Assembly (NCBI GenBank): GCA_024336345.1
Contig: JANFOG010000003.1
Span: 3,478,501 to 3,542,500 of the forward strand
Direction of reading: 5' to 3'
DNA: 64,000 nt
DNA from: Mariannaea sp. PMI_226
Taxonomy: Eukaryota > Ascomycota > Sordariomycetes > Hypocreales > Nectriaceae
Part shown: piece by piece, positions 33,621 to 46,900 of the stretch
Position numbering within the stretch: the first letter of the stretch is position 1
Layout of the letters: each line of letters begins with the position of its first letter
The notes under the pieces: generated by a model
Database searches by the model: none
What the model saw: the letters and a program-made list of their open reading frames with translations, nothing else
What the model was told of the DNA's origin: nothing
Made by a program: the position numbers and the translations under genes

Positions 33621-35499
33621 TCACGGAATTAGGCTAGTACGGAGCCATACCACCCCTCCCTATCTGCCAGAGGCGGTGGCAGCAGTCCGTATGCAGCTAA
33701 TCACGGAGTCATCTCACCATCGCTACACGGGATGCCCAATAGGAGTAGTAGCGGAACCTGTACCAATGGTTGCTCGCAGCTGCTGAAATATATGGGATAT
33801 GCCTCAGCCAGTCGCATAGGACTAGAAGGACCAGGTACCTGGTCGAGTTGGCCCAGCTTGTCACAAGGACAAAAAAAAGATGAGCTGGAATACGAGACGG
33901 GAGTAGGCATATGGGGTTGTTCGATAGCAATCAGAGCTGATAACAAGGTTCTTCTACACATATGTGTCGTCGCTGTTCATGTACCGTAAGCTTTGGCTTC
34001 TAACGTATGGGGGAGGGAAGCGTGGGAAAGGTAGCGCGCCGCAGACACACAGCTTGAATCCTGCTTGACATCACCGTACAGTAGTTGCGCCAACTAGGTT
34101 GCCAAGGGTTTTATCTGCATCTCACGCAAGGAACAATGCGGAGCTGGATCAAGTGCATTCCCAGCTCGGAAGATGCAGAGCTGATGCGCGCAGAGCCGGT
34201 TCAGCCGGTTTCATGAGTGCTTGCTGGTCTTCCTTCAGGAATGAGATTTTATTTAATCAACGGTAATACCGAAACACATCTATATTACTACATAATAGAG
34301 ACCCAGACATGTATGATTGAACCTTTTAAAAAGAAGTGTTGGATGTTTGCCGCTGTGAGCCCATCACACCAATAACTCGTGTGCATGCGCTAGTGAATAT
34401 GGTACTTGTGTGCATCCGCTTCCCCCCCTCCCTCTCTCCAGCATCTGCTTGCCCACCCAATCGCAGCCCTGGCAATGGGTCTGGACGATGAAGGACAGGC
34501 CCTGTGCAGATCCCAGGTTAACCCCTAGAGAGACCCTGATAATTGAGTCCCTGACGCTGGAGACGGGAGACCGTGGCGTGGCGGAGTTGGTGCGCAGCCC
34601 CCTGTCTTCTGTCTATTGTCCGTCAGTTTCATCAGTGGGGAGAAATGTTGGCTCTGTCTGATAGGGATGCATTTTGGCAATTAGTTATCATTGATGCGGT
34701 TGTGTACTGCAGAATGGGGTAATGGATATCCATGTGTTAGTTAGTTAGTTGGACAGCACAGTGATCAGCCTTGGTGGATTAGGATCCGTGACCAACAGAC
34801 AATATGCGAATGCAGACTGAGGAAACTAAAAGTGCTGACCGCCTCCAAGCTTGTTCTGCCTCAACTGACCAGGATGAGTGATTCAAACACCCGTCGTATG
34901 GAGAAATTCAGAAAGTGTAAAAGCGATAGAGAAAACATATTGAAAGAGGGTCACACCGACGCAGCCTTTAATCGGTGATTGCTGGTAACGTGCGCATTGT
35001 GTGACTACGTATACATTTGGTTCTGGAGTGTCTCCTCCTTTCCGAGAGGGGTCAACCAATATACCTACAGTCCTACTTGACAACTCCGTCCCAGCCAAAG
35101 TATGGGGAGAGCCACATCCGTATTTATCTTCATATCCAAGAATACTTTATTTTTTTGCTTTGCCACTTACGTTGCCTCGTATTTTACCGTTTAGGAGATT
35201 TTGGTAGAGCATATTCTCAGGCTCGATGCCCTTCCTTAGCAAGCTACCCAAAACCAAGCCTTTAGGTGAGGCAAACAGCTCTGAGTCAAACAAGCCTGTG
35301 CACAAACACGGAATTCGCATTCGCAGGCGCAAAGTCAGGTTGTGCCTGAACAGGGAAAAAAGGAAAAGCCAAAGGCAGAACCACCGACCGTTGTCCACCA
35401 AACGATGACCCCTGCGTACCTTGCTGGGTGGGCATATCACAAGGTTGACCTTGGGGCACACCGTTGGGAATTTTAGCCGTTTTGCCACCATTGACGAGT

Positions 35500-35501
<2 letters not shown>

Positions 35502-35530
<29 letters not shown>
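35502..35530. repeat. Poly-A tract, 29 A
   Basis: Uninterrupted run of 29 A on the + strand, followed by a C/G-rich stretch. The preceding 300 bases have no long frame and no target-site duplication that I could see. Confidence 0.9.
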
Positions 35531-35533
<3 letters not shown>

Positions 35534-36278
35534 CCCCAAGCAGGGAACAGGAGTGCACAGGGGAACAAAGCGCGCGTCACACATATCGACAATTCTAGTC
35601 CGGGGTCAGTATCCTGACGCTGATCCATTCGACATCGATTCATTTCCCCCTGACTGAGCCTGAATATGTCCAACTTCTGAACAGAGCACCAGCTAGACTA
35701 TAAGATCTTCAGGCTCCGGTCTTTGGGCTGTTGTCAGCCGGTTGTCATTTTCGCCATTTTGGATTTTCGGGTTGACCTGATCAAATCTATCCCTAGTGGT
35801 TACCGCCAAACCATATTCACTCTCCGCTTTCTTCAGCAATCGAACTTGGGAGAAAAAGGCAAAAATCGAAATCAAAGCCTAAAGCTATTAGACGCCTTCA
35901 CTACCGCGCTGCATTTGACCCTGCACCCAAAGGCACCATTAAGCACCATTGTGCGCCGCATCCGTTCCTATCCTGCGCCAACACAGCCCTCTGGTGGCTA
36001 ATAAGGCTCCCTCTTCGTCTCATCAGCTCCGCCGCGCTCCGCCCGTTGGCGTCTTTCTCCTCAACTTGTTGCTCCTCACACTCAGCCTCTCCCTTCCCTT
36101 CTCTTTCTTTGCTCCCTTTCCTTCTTTACCGCCGGTTGGACCGGTTATCTTTCATTTATCTATCCGCCTTCTTCTTCTTTTTCTTCAACACACCAACTTT
36201 TCCATTATCCTTTTCCAGTCAAGGCCTTTCCCCTCCCTCTCCTCTTTGTGGCTTAACACTAGGAACACCGCCACTACA

Positions 36279-37532
36279 ATGATGCCTGGACTAAAAGAGA
36301 TTCCCCATCGCGATGATCTCCGCGACTACAATTATGCTGTCGCCGGCCAGTGAGTATTCCCAGCTCACCCTTCTAGTTAGCATCGTCGCGCATGGGATTC
36401 GCATGGCCCTGGCTTCTCCCCAACCTGTGATTGCTACCCTAGTTGTACATTCTGACCGCAAGTCTCGAACAGTGCCGGCACTATGTGTAGCGCCGATGGC
36501 GAGCTCTTTATCAAACCCTGCACGCAGTCAGAGATCAACTTCTATCAATCTGCGAATCGACGACACCCTGAATTCGCCGACCTGATGCCGTTATTCATGG
36601 GCGACCTTATGCTCACCGACGCCACGGATTCGCGCATTGATGATGCTGTGGCTGGTGTCATCTCCAACTCTGGTGACATTAAGACCTCAAAAGAACAAAT
36701 TGTCGCATCTGTTGCTGAACAAGTTGCTCTTGCCGCACCCGATGTCTCAAACAACATTACTTGGGTCCCCAGTAAGGACAACAAGATAAAGACCGATAAG
36801 GCTGTGGTGCTAGAGAATGCTACTTTTGGCTTCAAGAGACCTAGCATCCTAGACGTAAAACTGGGCGTTCGATTGTGGGCAGATGATGCGCCCCTTCAAA
36901 AGAAGCAACGCTTTGACAAGATTTCGGCCGAGACAACACATGGGAGCCTAGGATTCCGGATAGCAGGCATGCGAGTTTTCCGCGGGTCGGAGGACGCTGC
37001 CGAATTAGACGAGGAGGAATATAAAATCTATGACAAGGATTACGGCCGGGTAACGGTTACCAAGGACAACGTGGTCGACGAGTTTCGAAAGTTTATCTTC
37101 AACAAAGCTGCTGGAATCGATAAGGAGCTTGGCCGGGCGGTCTGCGAAGCGTTCGCACGGGACCTACGCCGTGTAGAGGATGTCATGTCTCGGCATGAAA
37201 GCCGGATGTACTCTTCGTCATTGCTCTTCATTTTTGAGGGTGATGGCGAAGCCTTGCGCAACGCCATTGAAGATAACAATGCTCTGATTGATTCAGAGGC
37301 AGGCATCGGCCAGGCTGCTCGAACTACAAAAAGGGTTGATAGTGGCATTGCCCTTGATGAAGATGAGGAGGTGGACGATGACTCAGATGAGGAATCATCA
37401 CTACCACAGATCTACTCGTTGAAGCTTATCGACTTTGCACACGCCTCGTGGACGCCCGGCCAAGGACCTGACGAGAATTCCCTTACTGGTGTACGGAGCT
37501 TGGCCCGCATCTTTGAAGAGATGGCGGAATAA
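36279..37532 (+). CDS. Inositol polyphosphate multikinase (Arg82/Ipk2 type)
   Basis: Soluble kinase that phosphorylates IP3 to IP4 and IP5, which feeds the inositol pyrophosphate pathway; in yeast it also acts in transcription with Mcm1. Exons 36279-36349 and 36473-37532 (123-nt intron); 376 aa. The splice joins NYAVAGH to AGTMCSADGELFIKP, the conserved lobe. Two ATGs in tandem start the gene. Signatures: PSILDVKLG (about 147-155, the PxxxDxKxG inositol-binding motif), HGSLGFRIAGMRVF, YSSSLLFIFEG (SSLL block, about 270) and LKLIDFAHA (about 341-347, metal-binding DFAH). An acidic insert (DEDEEVDDDSDEE) precedes the last block, as in other fungal members. All catalytic motifs are intact. A CT-rich leader lies upstream. 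Confidence 0.93.
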
Positions 37533-38479
37533 TCATGCATGAAATACGGAGTTGTTTGATGATATTCGGCAAACCAAGTTATGTGTTTGCTTCTCTTTCT
37601 TGTTTCATAACGAACAAACCAGCAGCCGACAAAGGGGATGTGACGCAGAAAAGGGCAGCATATTTTTTTGCTAGACGCGAAGGCCGGCTCCACCGATACC
37701 CAAGTGCGAATTGGACGACCGGATGGACGGGAAGATGGTAGAAAACGCTCCTCGGCGGAGATGTATACGGCAATTTAATGCCCACGATGACGACTGTATC
37801 TTTTTGGTTTCCAAGTCCTGATCTCTTGGCTGTTTTTTTTTCCCTGTCAAGATGAGGAAGGACAATGGCGTTTAACCGGGGAGTTTCTATGTGCACTTTC
37901 ATATATACATATTCTGTGGGTGGTAGAAGCATAGCATTTCACCAGGTAGATATCACAGGCGCAAAAGGACAACCGGGCCAGGCCCGGACATACATCCTAT
38001 ACTGAGACTCAAATTTATCGCCGTGATGATTTGTATAACATTGAAGGGTAGAAAAGAAGATAAAATTTGTATAGAAACCGAGCCCACAGGCCAGGCTATG
38101 TCTGGCTGATATCACGAAGCGACACGGGCCTAAGAACGTATTCCTATTACTACATGCCTGCCACCCTTATGCATTTCATATGTACAGTGGATGAACGTTG
38201 CCGAAAGGTATGATGATGAAATGATATATGACACACTGCATGTATCTATTTTAGTTACTGTGCATATCCATTATGTAGCAACAGGGCAGAGCACAGCTCC
38301 GGTATACCGTTCTGGGCCTCCTCTGTTCCATCAATTTGAGTGGTGCCGCGTTGCCTTTCTGGAAAGCTTCCAAAAAGCCGCCCCACGCACGCACTTGGAC
38401 CTCCAACGTTTCGCAGGCGCCCAACGCGCAAAAACCACTTCCTTCACTCGCTGCAATTGCACAATCAATGTAGCCGACC
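37533..38479. other. Intergenic, no gene seen
   Basis: Between ipk2 and clp1, both on the + strand. Mostly AT-rich 3' flank, then the clp1 promoter. No frame with a domain. Confidence 0.55.
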
Positions 38480-40044
38480 ATGTCGATTCCAGGCCTGGGC
38501 CAGATTCCCGCACAGGTACTGTTCCCCTGGTGACATTGCAGCCCAACTAGTATCGCGATCTAACGAAAATATAGCCCACCGCCTCGCTCACAAGAGTCGT
38601 GGCCCTTCGCCCCGCGTCCGAATGGCGCTTCCAAGTCTCAGTCGGCTCCTCCGTCGTCGTTAAGATCCTCTCCGGAACCGCTGAGAAAGACGGCATCGAA
38701 CTCGCATTGCGAAATCCCTATACCTTCTCCGGCGTCCGTTCAAAGATCCTCTCCTGGCATGGCTGCGAGATCGAAATCGACGGTCAATGCGACTATGATT
38801 CCGTCAGCGAATATGCAGCCCCGACTGAAAACCCGGCCAATTCTTACTTGAACCTTCATGGCAAGCTCAATGAAATGCGCCAAGCTGCCGCGCGAGAAGG
38901 ACGAGAAGGGCCGCGCGTGCTTGTTACTGGACCACCGAATATCGGAAAGACTACACTGGCCAAGACGCTGACGAGCTACGCGACACGGCAAGGCTACCAA
39001 CCCCTCGTCATCAACGCAGATCCCAACGAGGGCATGCTCAGCTTGCCAGGCACACTGACAGCGAGCGTTTTCGCCACGGTCATGGATCCAGAGGCCGTTG
39101 ATGGTTGGGGTAGTACGCCAACCAGTGGGCCTAGCAGTGTGCCCGTGAAACTACCCTTGGTTTTCTACTATGGGTGCGAGTCATCAGAGGACGATGCAGA
39201 CTTTTACAGGGAGATCACGAGTAATTTGGCAGGCTCGACCAGCGGACGCTTGAGTGAGGATGATACTGTGCGAAGCTCGGGAGTGATTATGGATGGCTTT
39301 TCCGTCACCGAAGATAGCCAAACTGGCTATGAGCTCGTTGCACACGTTGTGGATGAATTCTCAAGTATACTCCGCTACCTCAGAGAGTCTACGATTATCT
39401 GCTAATGAGGTGCCTAGTTAATATTATCGTGGTGATTGGCTCTGGCCGAGTCGAGGCCGAGCTTTCGAAGCGATTCAGCAACGAGACGACTAGCCTCGGT
39501 GAGACCATCAACGTTATTCATCTAGATGCCTCAAATGGCGTCGTGCATAGAGATGAAGTATTCATGCAGCATTGGAGAGAGGGCGCCATCAAGGAGTACT
39601 TTTTTGGCGATGCTCGACGGACCTTGAGCCCGCTGATCCAGCAAGTCGATTTTGACAGTGTTGTCATCTACAAAGCTTCCGACAGTAAGTTGCAAATTAT
39701 CCATGACTCCAGTTCTTCCAGTCTCTTGGACGGCAATGGAAGATTCCTTCCTGTCAGCCCAATTCCAATGCTGACAAAAAAAACTTACAGATCCGTCAGA
39801 AGGGCTTGTTCGGGAGGATCCGTCCACTCCGATGCAGCACTGGACCTTTGCCATCATGCACGCCTCGCCCAAGGACCATCCAGAAACGGTACGAGCAGCG
39901 AGCGTCATGGGATTCGTGTATGTGTCAGACGTGGACGAGGAGCGACGCAAAATCAAACTCTTATCGACTGTCAGCGGACGGTTGGGAGATCAGCCTCTTG
40001 TTTGGGGTCGCTGGCCGGAGCCGTTTATCAATTTGTTGGGATGA
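38480..40044 (+). CDS. mRNA cleavage and polyadenylation factor Clp1
   Basis: Subunit of cleavage factor IA, which bridges pre-mRNA 3'-end processing factors in the nucleus. Exons 38480-38515 (12 codons), 38575-39364, 39418-39684, 39791-40044; 448 aa, the usual length. The 36-nt first exon codes MSIPGLGQIPAQ, then comes the N-terminal beta domain (ASEWRFQV, RNPYTFSGVRSKILSWHGCE). The polynucleotide-kinase-type core has Walker A GPPNIGKTT (131-139) and NADPNEGMLSLPG. The C-terminal domain has MGFVYVSDVDEERRKIKLLS and ends WPEPFINLLG. Yeast Clp1 binds ATP but is not an active kinase; human CLP1 is. The lysine and threonine of Walker A are kept here. Introns are 53-106 nt with clear GCTAATG or ACAG signals. 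Confidence 0.95.
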
Positions 40045-43000
40045 GAGCCATATTTTCAAATACCCATAAAACCTAGCGTTTTTGTAAACAGAGTAAAAGG
40101 CTTCTTTCATATGCTTGTGGGTGGTTATCAACTACGTTACACGCTGTGTAGATGGGAGTCCGCTTGCGATGTACGTTACATGCACCCTGTAATCTGTCTC
40201 AGCACTGATAGGAGTGGTGGAATCCAGAGGGTCGTATTGCTTTCATGTGGTCCTGACGCTAGAAAACACCCCATCATGGCTGATTGCTTGCTTTTGCCTG
40301 ACCACTTTTTTTGTCTTGTGAGGAGGAAACCAAGGCAAACACACCTAGATTCGTTGAAATGACTGTGCTAATGTATACAAATCGCCATCATAAACCGGAT
40401 CTAACACATCAATCTTTATGAGAACTTCAGCCCCTACGAAGCAAGTAGCCAGGGAGTGCACGAACCCCCCCAACAATTACGAGGCCAACATCTCCCAGTG
40501 TAACACGAGCTAGACTCAACAAAGGACAACTGCAAACAAAATGCCCGATCACCGTATGTAACCGGCCACACACACTGAACCCCTCTCTAATATCCCTAAT
40601 AGTTCCGACTTGTACATTTCTATTACCGCACTTATTGCTTTTTTTTTTTTTTTGTTTCTTGATCCAAAAACAAAAACATTTGAACATTTACGGACTTCGG
40701 CGAATCAGCGAAACAAGAAAAGCCTCCTGACCGGGTATTGAGAGCCGGACAGGGGTGGGGTGACGGAATGGAGGTGTTGCATGCACCTACCAAGGGTCAC
40801 GATTTGAGCAGCTACTGTCCTAACCGGGAAGTGAAAGCATGAGAGCCTATTCTTGGCACGTTTTGATCAGTGAGCGTGATGTATTGTGATGAGAATGGCT
40901 AGGATGAATTGCAAGGGCTGCGGCCAAGGTTAGAGTCCAGAAACGGACCTGCTGATTCTAGACGCGTATGCTTCCCAACGTGGACATCTCGTTTTCTAAC
41001 ATGTACAATTCTTCACGAAATCATCATCTGGCAATTGAGACCGGGAAACAGGTAATTGCGTGCATTTTCTTTCGCAAGGACGGCATCCCGGAGAGGTTGC
41101 CGGCTTTCGGAGAGCGGCAGGAGTCGAACGCTGCAACTTGAAACGAACCGGCGGTCGGCCCAGCGCCGAAGATGGCGGCCCGGGGGCGGTCAACCAGGGG
41201 GATGATAAGGGTCCATGTCATTGCGGGGGGGCATAGAGTTGAGGCTTGGAGCCGCCTCGCTTTGCTACAGCATCCTGTTTGGCGGAAGTGCTTAGTTTCA
41301 TGCGGCCAATGCTACAGATCCTGCCATCACTCATGTTCTCGTTACGTCTTGAGTTTTGATAGAAAAGCAGGTAGATTCCTTGGAAGTAGGTAGCGGACAG
41401 AGACATGCAGAAGCCGGCGTGAAAGAGAAACACTGTGGCTCTAAAAACCTACACCCTTGCAAGATGAAACCATTGAGGCCACCATAAGCTTAACGGCTAG
41501 TCCAGCGAAGCCAAGATAAAAAGCCTTAGGTTCTAAATAGAGTGTAGCTATTTACCTTAATTTTGAGGCCATGATGGCGGGGTACCGATTTCGATCGTGT
41601 GGCCTCTCTTGTAGCCTCTCTTGTGCTGGACTTGATTTCATCATGCACCAAGATAGAATATCCAATCAATTCCAGTTGGACTCTGTGAGAGGATTGATGA
41701 TGCGTAAGAAATCATGGTTCGCAAGCCAGTACAACACACCACTTGGTCTCGGAAGTCTGCTGCAAAGCCAAGTTGCCAAGACAAGAAAAGTGAGTGGTGG
41801 TGGGAACAGGGCGGCGGATGATTGGTGATCAACCTCGTTTGAAAGACATCATGTGGTCCCTTCTGATTGAGGTAACAGAAACTAGCCAGCCGAGATCCCG
41901 ATGATGCAACTCTCTCCGTGTAGTCGACAGTTTGTCTCTTTGAGTTGAGTGGTTCAAGCGATGAAAGAAGCAGAGCACGTGGGCTCTAGTGAGGGGGGGT
42001 CGTTTCTTTGGTAGACCTCGTTGTGAGCTCCCCCCAGCTACCTGTTTTTTTGCTCTCAGTTGGACGATATATGTCATTGAAGTGATGCACATTGCGTATA
42101 GAAAGAAGAAAAAAATACACACCAACAGTGACTACAAACTTGTACCGAGTATGCTTTGAAGTCTTCTTAATATAATCACTCTTTACAGTCCTGATCTGCT
42201 CATCATCCGGATCGTCCGCGTATGTCATCTCTGGTCTATGGAGTTCACCCCGCGCGCCGCGTATTCTGAGGCCGCCCACTTCTGTTCCAGGGGCCCCTCT
42301 CCCCCCCACACGGACGTATTTTGGTGCAATTGCAACCCCACGTCGTCTGGAGGCATAGAAGCCTTCCTTTGACTTCCCCTCTACTAGACATCTATACATA
42401 CGACGGCAATTGATGGTCAATAAGTTGTCCATTATAACGCCGCTGCTATTTTAAGTTGATACGTCCCAGGAAAGCCCTGCTTTCTATGATCATGGAGTTG
42501 AGTCTATTCTGCCCATAAGGATTATGGATGACGACAACGACACCTAAGCTTCAAAACTATACCTACACCTACACTAACATCACTGGGACGCAGTGTCTTC
42601 CCTCATATTGACTCCGATTGATCATCATATCTTTTTGTCCGTTAAAACGATTCCGGTCATAATGATCCGCAAATTCCACTTCAATCCACCTCGTGACTGC
42701 AAGTTCACTTCCTCGATCAGCACTCTAGTACGTGATTCTTAAGCCGCTCACCCGCGGCATCTCGCGCAGCCACAATGTCCAACACGGAGATACTTTTGAG
42801 TAACTTCCTGCTACTATCGTCTGACGTCCCCACGGAGCTAGTCCGCCATGGTTGGTAGACGTCAACGAGAGTCGCTAAAAGTTCCATCCCTGGTCGCCGC
42901 CGCAATGCGTGGGTTGTTTTTTTTCCCCATGCACAGCCGCAGGGTTTAGTTTGTCTGGGCCAAGGCGTCATGGCCTTGGGTTCCACTGAACCTAATATTG

Positions 43001-43928
43001 ACGATCCGTCCATTCGTTCTGCGATACTGTATTGAGATGTCCAATAATAGCGTAGTTTCTAGAGACTGGTCAGCAAACTGTCTGGTGCAAAAAGGATGTC
43101 ATTTCTGCTTGGCGTTGGCTACCAAGTGTACAGGCTCGTTGCAAAGTTGCAACGAAGGGCAGCGCCAACGATGGATGAGTTCGCAAGGGTGCGATGAGGG
43201 TTTGTTGATTGATTGGGAGCACACGCTAGAGTCGCAAACAGGTCGAATATCTCCCAGCCCAGATATCGGTGTCGTTTAGGTGTCCATAGACTATAGCTAT
43301 TCAAACTATGAGGATCTCGGTTTGTTGGGCTCGGGTTGATACTCTTATCGGCAATGAATCAAGACACTTACCCAAAGAACCTAGAGAGTCATGTATGTCT
43401 TGAGTCGAAGTGTCGACAACGCTGGAACAGCGTCAATCTTCTTGTACGCTACCTGCCAGCTCATTAAGTGGGATTGCCAAGTGGGAACTCGCAATTGAAG
43501 ACGTGTGGCGTCCCCGCAGACAGACACTCATTCATTCCTTGGCCGTTCCGGAGCATCCCAGCTACCAACATGTACTGTTCCGTCCAGTCCACCCTGCCAT
43601 CATCCACAGTTCACTCCTTCCCGCCTCAAGTCACAGTTTTGGCGCCTGCCCATTTCCTCTCTGAGCTCAGCCTGGAAACGGGGAGGCAGGTACGCAAATA
43701 AATGTGCCTGCCTTTTCCCTCTTTCTCTTCCCCCCCTTCTTCCTTCTTTCCCTTGGTCTCGTGCCATCTCACTTACACCTAACCCATTTACCCATACACC
43801 CTTAACCTTCTTCCTGACTGTTCCACCATCGGCGGTCGGTCAACCCTAAAACCAGCTTTCAATTGTTTTCTTCTTTTTCTTCTCGTTTTCAAGTATCCTT
43901 CTTACCCCCCGTACCCAACACCCGTTCG
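40045..43928. other. 3.9-kb intergenic region
   Basis: 3' flank of clp1 and promoter of the ENA-type ATPase. The last 500 bases are CT-rich. One minus-strand frame (41986-42432) is listed separately. A B-box-like word near 41105-41115 was tested as a tRNA and failed. Confidence 0.5.
41986..42432 (-). CDS. Doubtful ORF, 148 aa
   Basis: ATG-started frame on the minus strand. The first 100 residues are protein-like and basic (YRCLVEGKSKEGFYASRRRG, ADDPDDEQIRTVKSDYIKK). The rest, after a possible GTACAA or GTGTGT donor near 42110-42135, looks like intron or UTR. I recognise no domain. It could be the first exon of an unrecognised gene or a chance frame. Confidence 0.2.
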   Translation of the reverse strand: MDNLLTINCRRMYRCLVEGKSKEGFYASRRRGVAIAPKYVRVGGRGAPGTEVGGLRIRGARGELHRPEMTYADDPDDEQIRTVKSDYIKKTSKHTRYKFVVTVGVYFFLLSIRNVHHFNDIYRPTESKKTGSWGELTTRSTKETTPPH

Positions 43929-46900
43929 ATGGGAGAAACCGAAGGCAAAAGTACGAATGGTGCAGTTCACGCCAACGCCACTTCGGACTCGTCGACCATC
44001 GCCAGCTCCTCCAGCGGCGGCCAAGACGACCAGCCACCTATAGCGGAGCCCCCAGACTGTACCATAATAGAAAAGTCTCAGCCTGCCTGCGCTCACCCTC
44101 ACACCCTTCCAGCTGAGCTTGTCGCTGAACAGCTCAGCACTGATGTCAACAATGGGTTAAGTAACGAGGAGGCTGCTATCCGCCTGGCCCGGCATGGGCC
44201 CAATTCTATCAAAGGCGCCAAAGGCGTCTCTATCTGGGAAATATTTCTCCAGCAGGTTGCAAATGCCTTAACCGTGGTCCTTATCGCCGTGACAGCTCTC
44301 TCCTTTGCCATTCACGACTTCGTTGAGGGTTCTGTGGTTGCTGCCGTCATTGTCCTCAACATTGTTGTAGGGTATGTTCAGTTGCTACACGCACGCACAC
44401 AAGCAGCCCTCCCAGACTCACCTTGTGATGCCCTCTCATTATTTTTTTTCCAACCTTTTGCTATATATTATGCTTTCCCGTATTTCTTCTATACATATGT
44501 TGCGCACACGCCGCAAATTCTCCATTCGCTCTCCTCTCTCTCTTTGCCTTTCGGTGAACGCCTAGTGATTCGTGATGCCAAAGCCGCTTACCGGCCCAAG
44601 CCGAATCCCAAAGCTGCCAAAGATTTCACAAATTCACGCTCGACGCTAACATCCCGGCTCTCAGATTGATTCAGGATTACCGTGCCGAACAGACAATCCA
44701 GTCCCTCTATGCTCTGTCTACTCCCAAGTGCAAGGTTATTCGCGATGGCCAGAGTGAAACTATCAAAGCAGAAACGCTGGTCAAGGGCGACATGGTTATC
44801 CTCGCAACTGGCGATGTCGTTCCAGCTGATCTTAGATTAGTTCAAGGCATCAACGTTTCCGCTGATGAAGCTCTCCTAACTGGCGAATCTATTGCCATAA
44901 CCAAAAACCCTGGCGCCATCTTCCAAGATCCGGACATGCCCATCGGAGACCGCAACAATTTGGCTTACTCTGGAAGCTCAATCACTCGTGGTCGGGCTAC
45001 TGGAATCGTCATCTCTACCGGTATGGAGACAGAGGTCGGCCAGATCGCCCAACTACTCCGCAAAACTAAGAACGACAAGGTTGGACGGGGTCCTGTTACC
45101 AAGTTTCTATTCAGGTCCTACCAATCTATGCGCAACATCCTAGGTCTAGAAGGCACTCCGCTTCAGGTAACACTGAGTAAATTTGCCCTCCTCCTGTTCG
45201 CGCTCGCTATTGTTCTCGCCATCATTGTATTCTCCGTCAGCAAATGGCACATAAGTGATGAGGTATTGCTTTACGGAATTTGCGTTGGCGTGGCTGTCAT
45301 CCCCGAGTCCTTGCTTGCCGTCCTCACGTTGACAATGGCCGTCGCTACTAAAGCCATGGTTCGTGGCAACGTCATTGTGCGTCAGATGCCGTCTCTAGAA
45401 GCTGTTGGCGGTGTAACCAATATCTGCTCTGACAAGACTGGTACCCTAACCCAAGGTCGGATGATCACCCGCAAAGTTTGGCTTCGCGGAGATATCCTCG
45501 GAAGTGTCGAAGGTACTGCAAACCCATATGACCCCGGAAGCGGTTCTATTTCTTGGTCTGCAGACCTTGCTGGAAGTTGTTTGAACGACTTCCTCAATGT
45601 CCTAATCCTATGCAACAACGCCACGGTCACAGACGGTAAAAAGGAACCCGAAACTGACTCTAGCAGCGTCATTACCGCAACCGAAGATGCAGAATGGAAA
45701 GCCGTTGGTGAACCCACTGAGATTGCACTCAAGGTCTTCGCCATGCGTTTCGGCCTTGGCAGGACAGCAAATAGCTCACTGGTAGCAGAGCATCCATTCG
45801 ATTCTTCTTGCAAGCTGATGAGTGTGGTATATGCTAGTGATGACGAAAAGACCTACAAAGTTTACACAAAAGGAGCTGTGGAGATACTTTTGACCAAACT
45901 TGAGGAAACTGAAGAGTTGAAGGCAACAATTTTAGCCAAGGCTGAGGCGCTTGCAAGCCAAGGTTTGCGAGTCCTTTGTATTGCAACCAAGTCAATGAGT
46001 GCCGACTCTCAAGATGCTCATGACCGCACCAAGGTTGAAAGCCATCTTGGTTTCCTCGGCCTTGCTGGCCTTTATGACCCCCCTCGCGCTGAAACTTCTG
46101 GCGCCGTGTCACAATGTCGCGAAGCTGGCGTTACAGTACATATGGTAACTGGTGATCATATCAAAACCGCCACTGCGATCGCATACGAGGTCGGAATTCT
46201 AACTGTTGGCGCATCTCTCAAACCGAATGCGGTCATGGCAGCTTCAGACTTCAGTAACCTATCAGATCAACAAATTGATCAGATGGAAAGCCTTCCTGTT
46301 GTCCTTGCAAGATGCAGCCCCCTTACCAAAGTACGAATGATTGAAGCGTTGCATCGTCGCAAAGCTTTTTGTATTATGACTGGAGATGGAGTCAACGACT
46401 CTCCGGCGCTCAAGCAAGCCGACGTTGGTATCGCCATGGGAGACCGTGGCAGCGATGTTGCCAAGGAGGCCGCTGACATGGTCCTCACTGATGACAATTT
46501 CGCGTCCATCGTAACAGGTATCCAAGAAGGCCGAAGACTCGCTGACAACATCCAGAAGGTACGTGACCGCAGAGTTCTCGGTCCTAAGACGCAACTCCTA
46601 AGACTGATTTGTAACAGTTTTTACTTCACCTTCTTACCTCCAACCTGGCACAGGTTATTCTACTCCTCATCGGTCTCTGCTTTAAGGATGTTAGTGGTGT
46701 TGCTGTTTTTCCCCTTTCGCCTTTGGAGATTCTTTGGGCCAATTTGGTCACTTCTTCACCTCTCGCTCTCGGGTTGGGCCTTGAAGACGCTTCACCTGAT
46801 ATTTTACGTCGACCCCCTCGTAGCTTGCACGCCGGAGTTTTCACCAGGGATCTTGTACGAGACCAGCTCGTGTACGGGACATGCATGGGCTCCCTTTGTC

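Larger units (their letters stand above)
32266..36278. other. 4-kb divergent intergenic region
   Basis: Separates arb1 (-) from ipk2 (+). It contains a possible decayed gene at 32939-33620 (-), a short direct repeat (GCAGCTGGTGTTT copies near 32592-32617), TTAG repeats near 34735, and a 29-base poly-A tract. From about 36000 it is CT-rich, as expected for the ipk2 promoter and leader. No intact gene is supported. Confidence 0.5.

Noticed and set aside
35147..35673. Minus-strand frames with a poly-Phe run
   Set aside because: The Phe run is only the complement of the 29-base poly-A tract.
41090..41170. Minus-strand tRNA candidate with a CGTTCGACTCC B-box-like word
   Set aside because: The T stem does not pair, no acceptor stem can be formed and there is no A box at the right distance.
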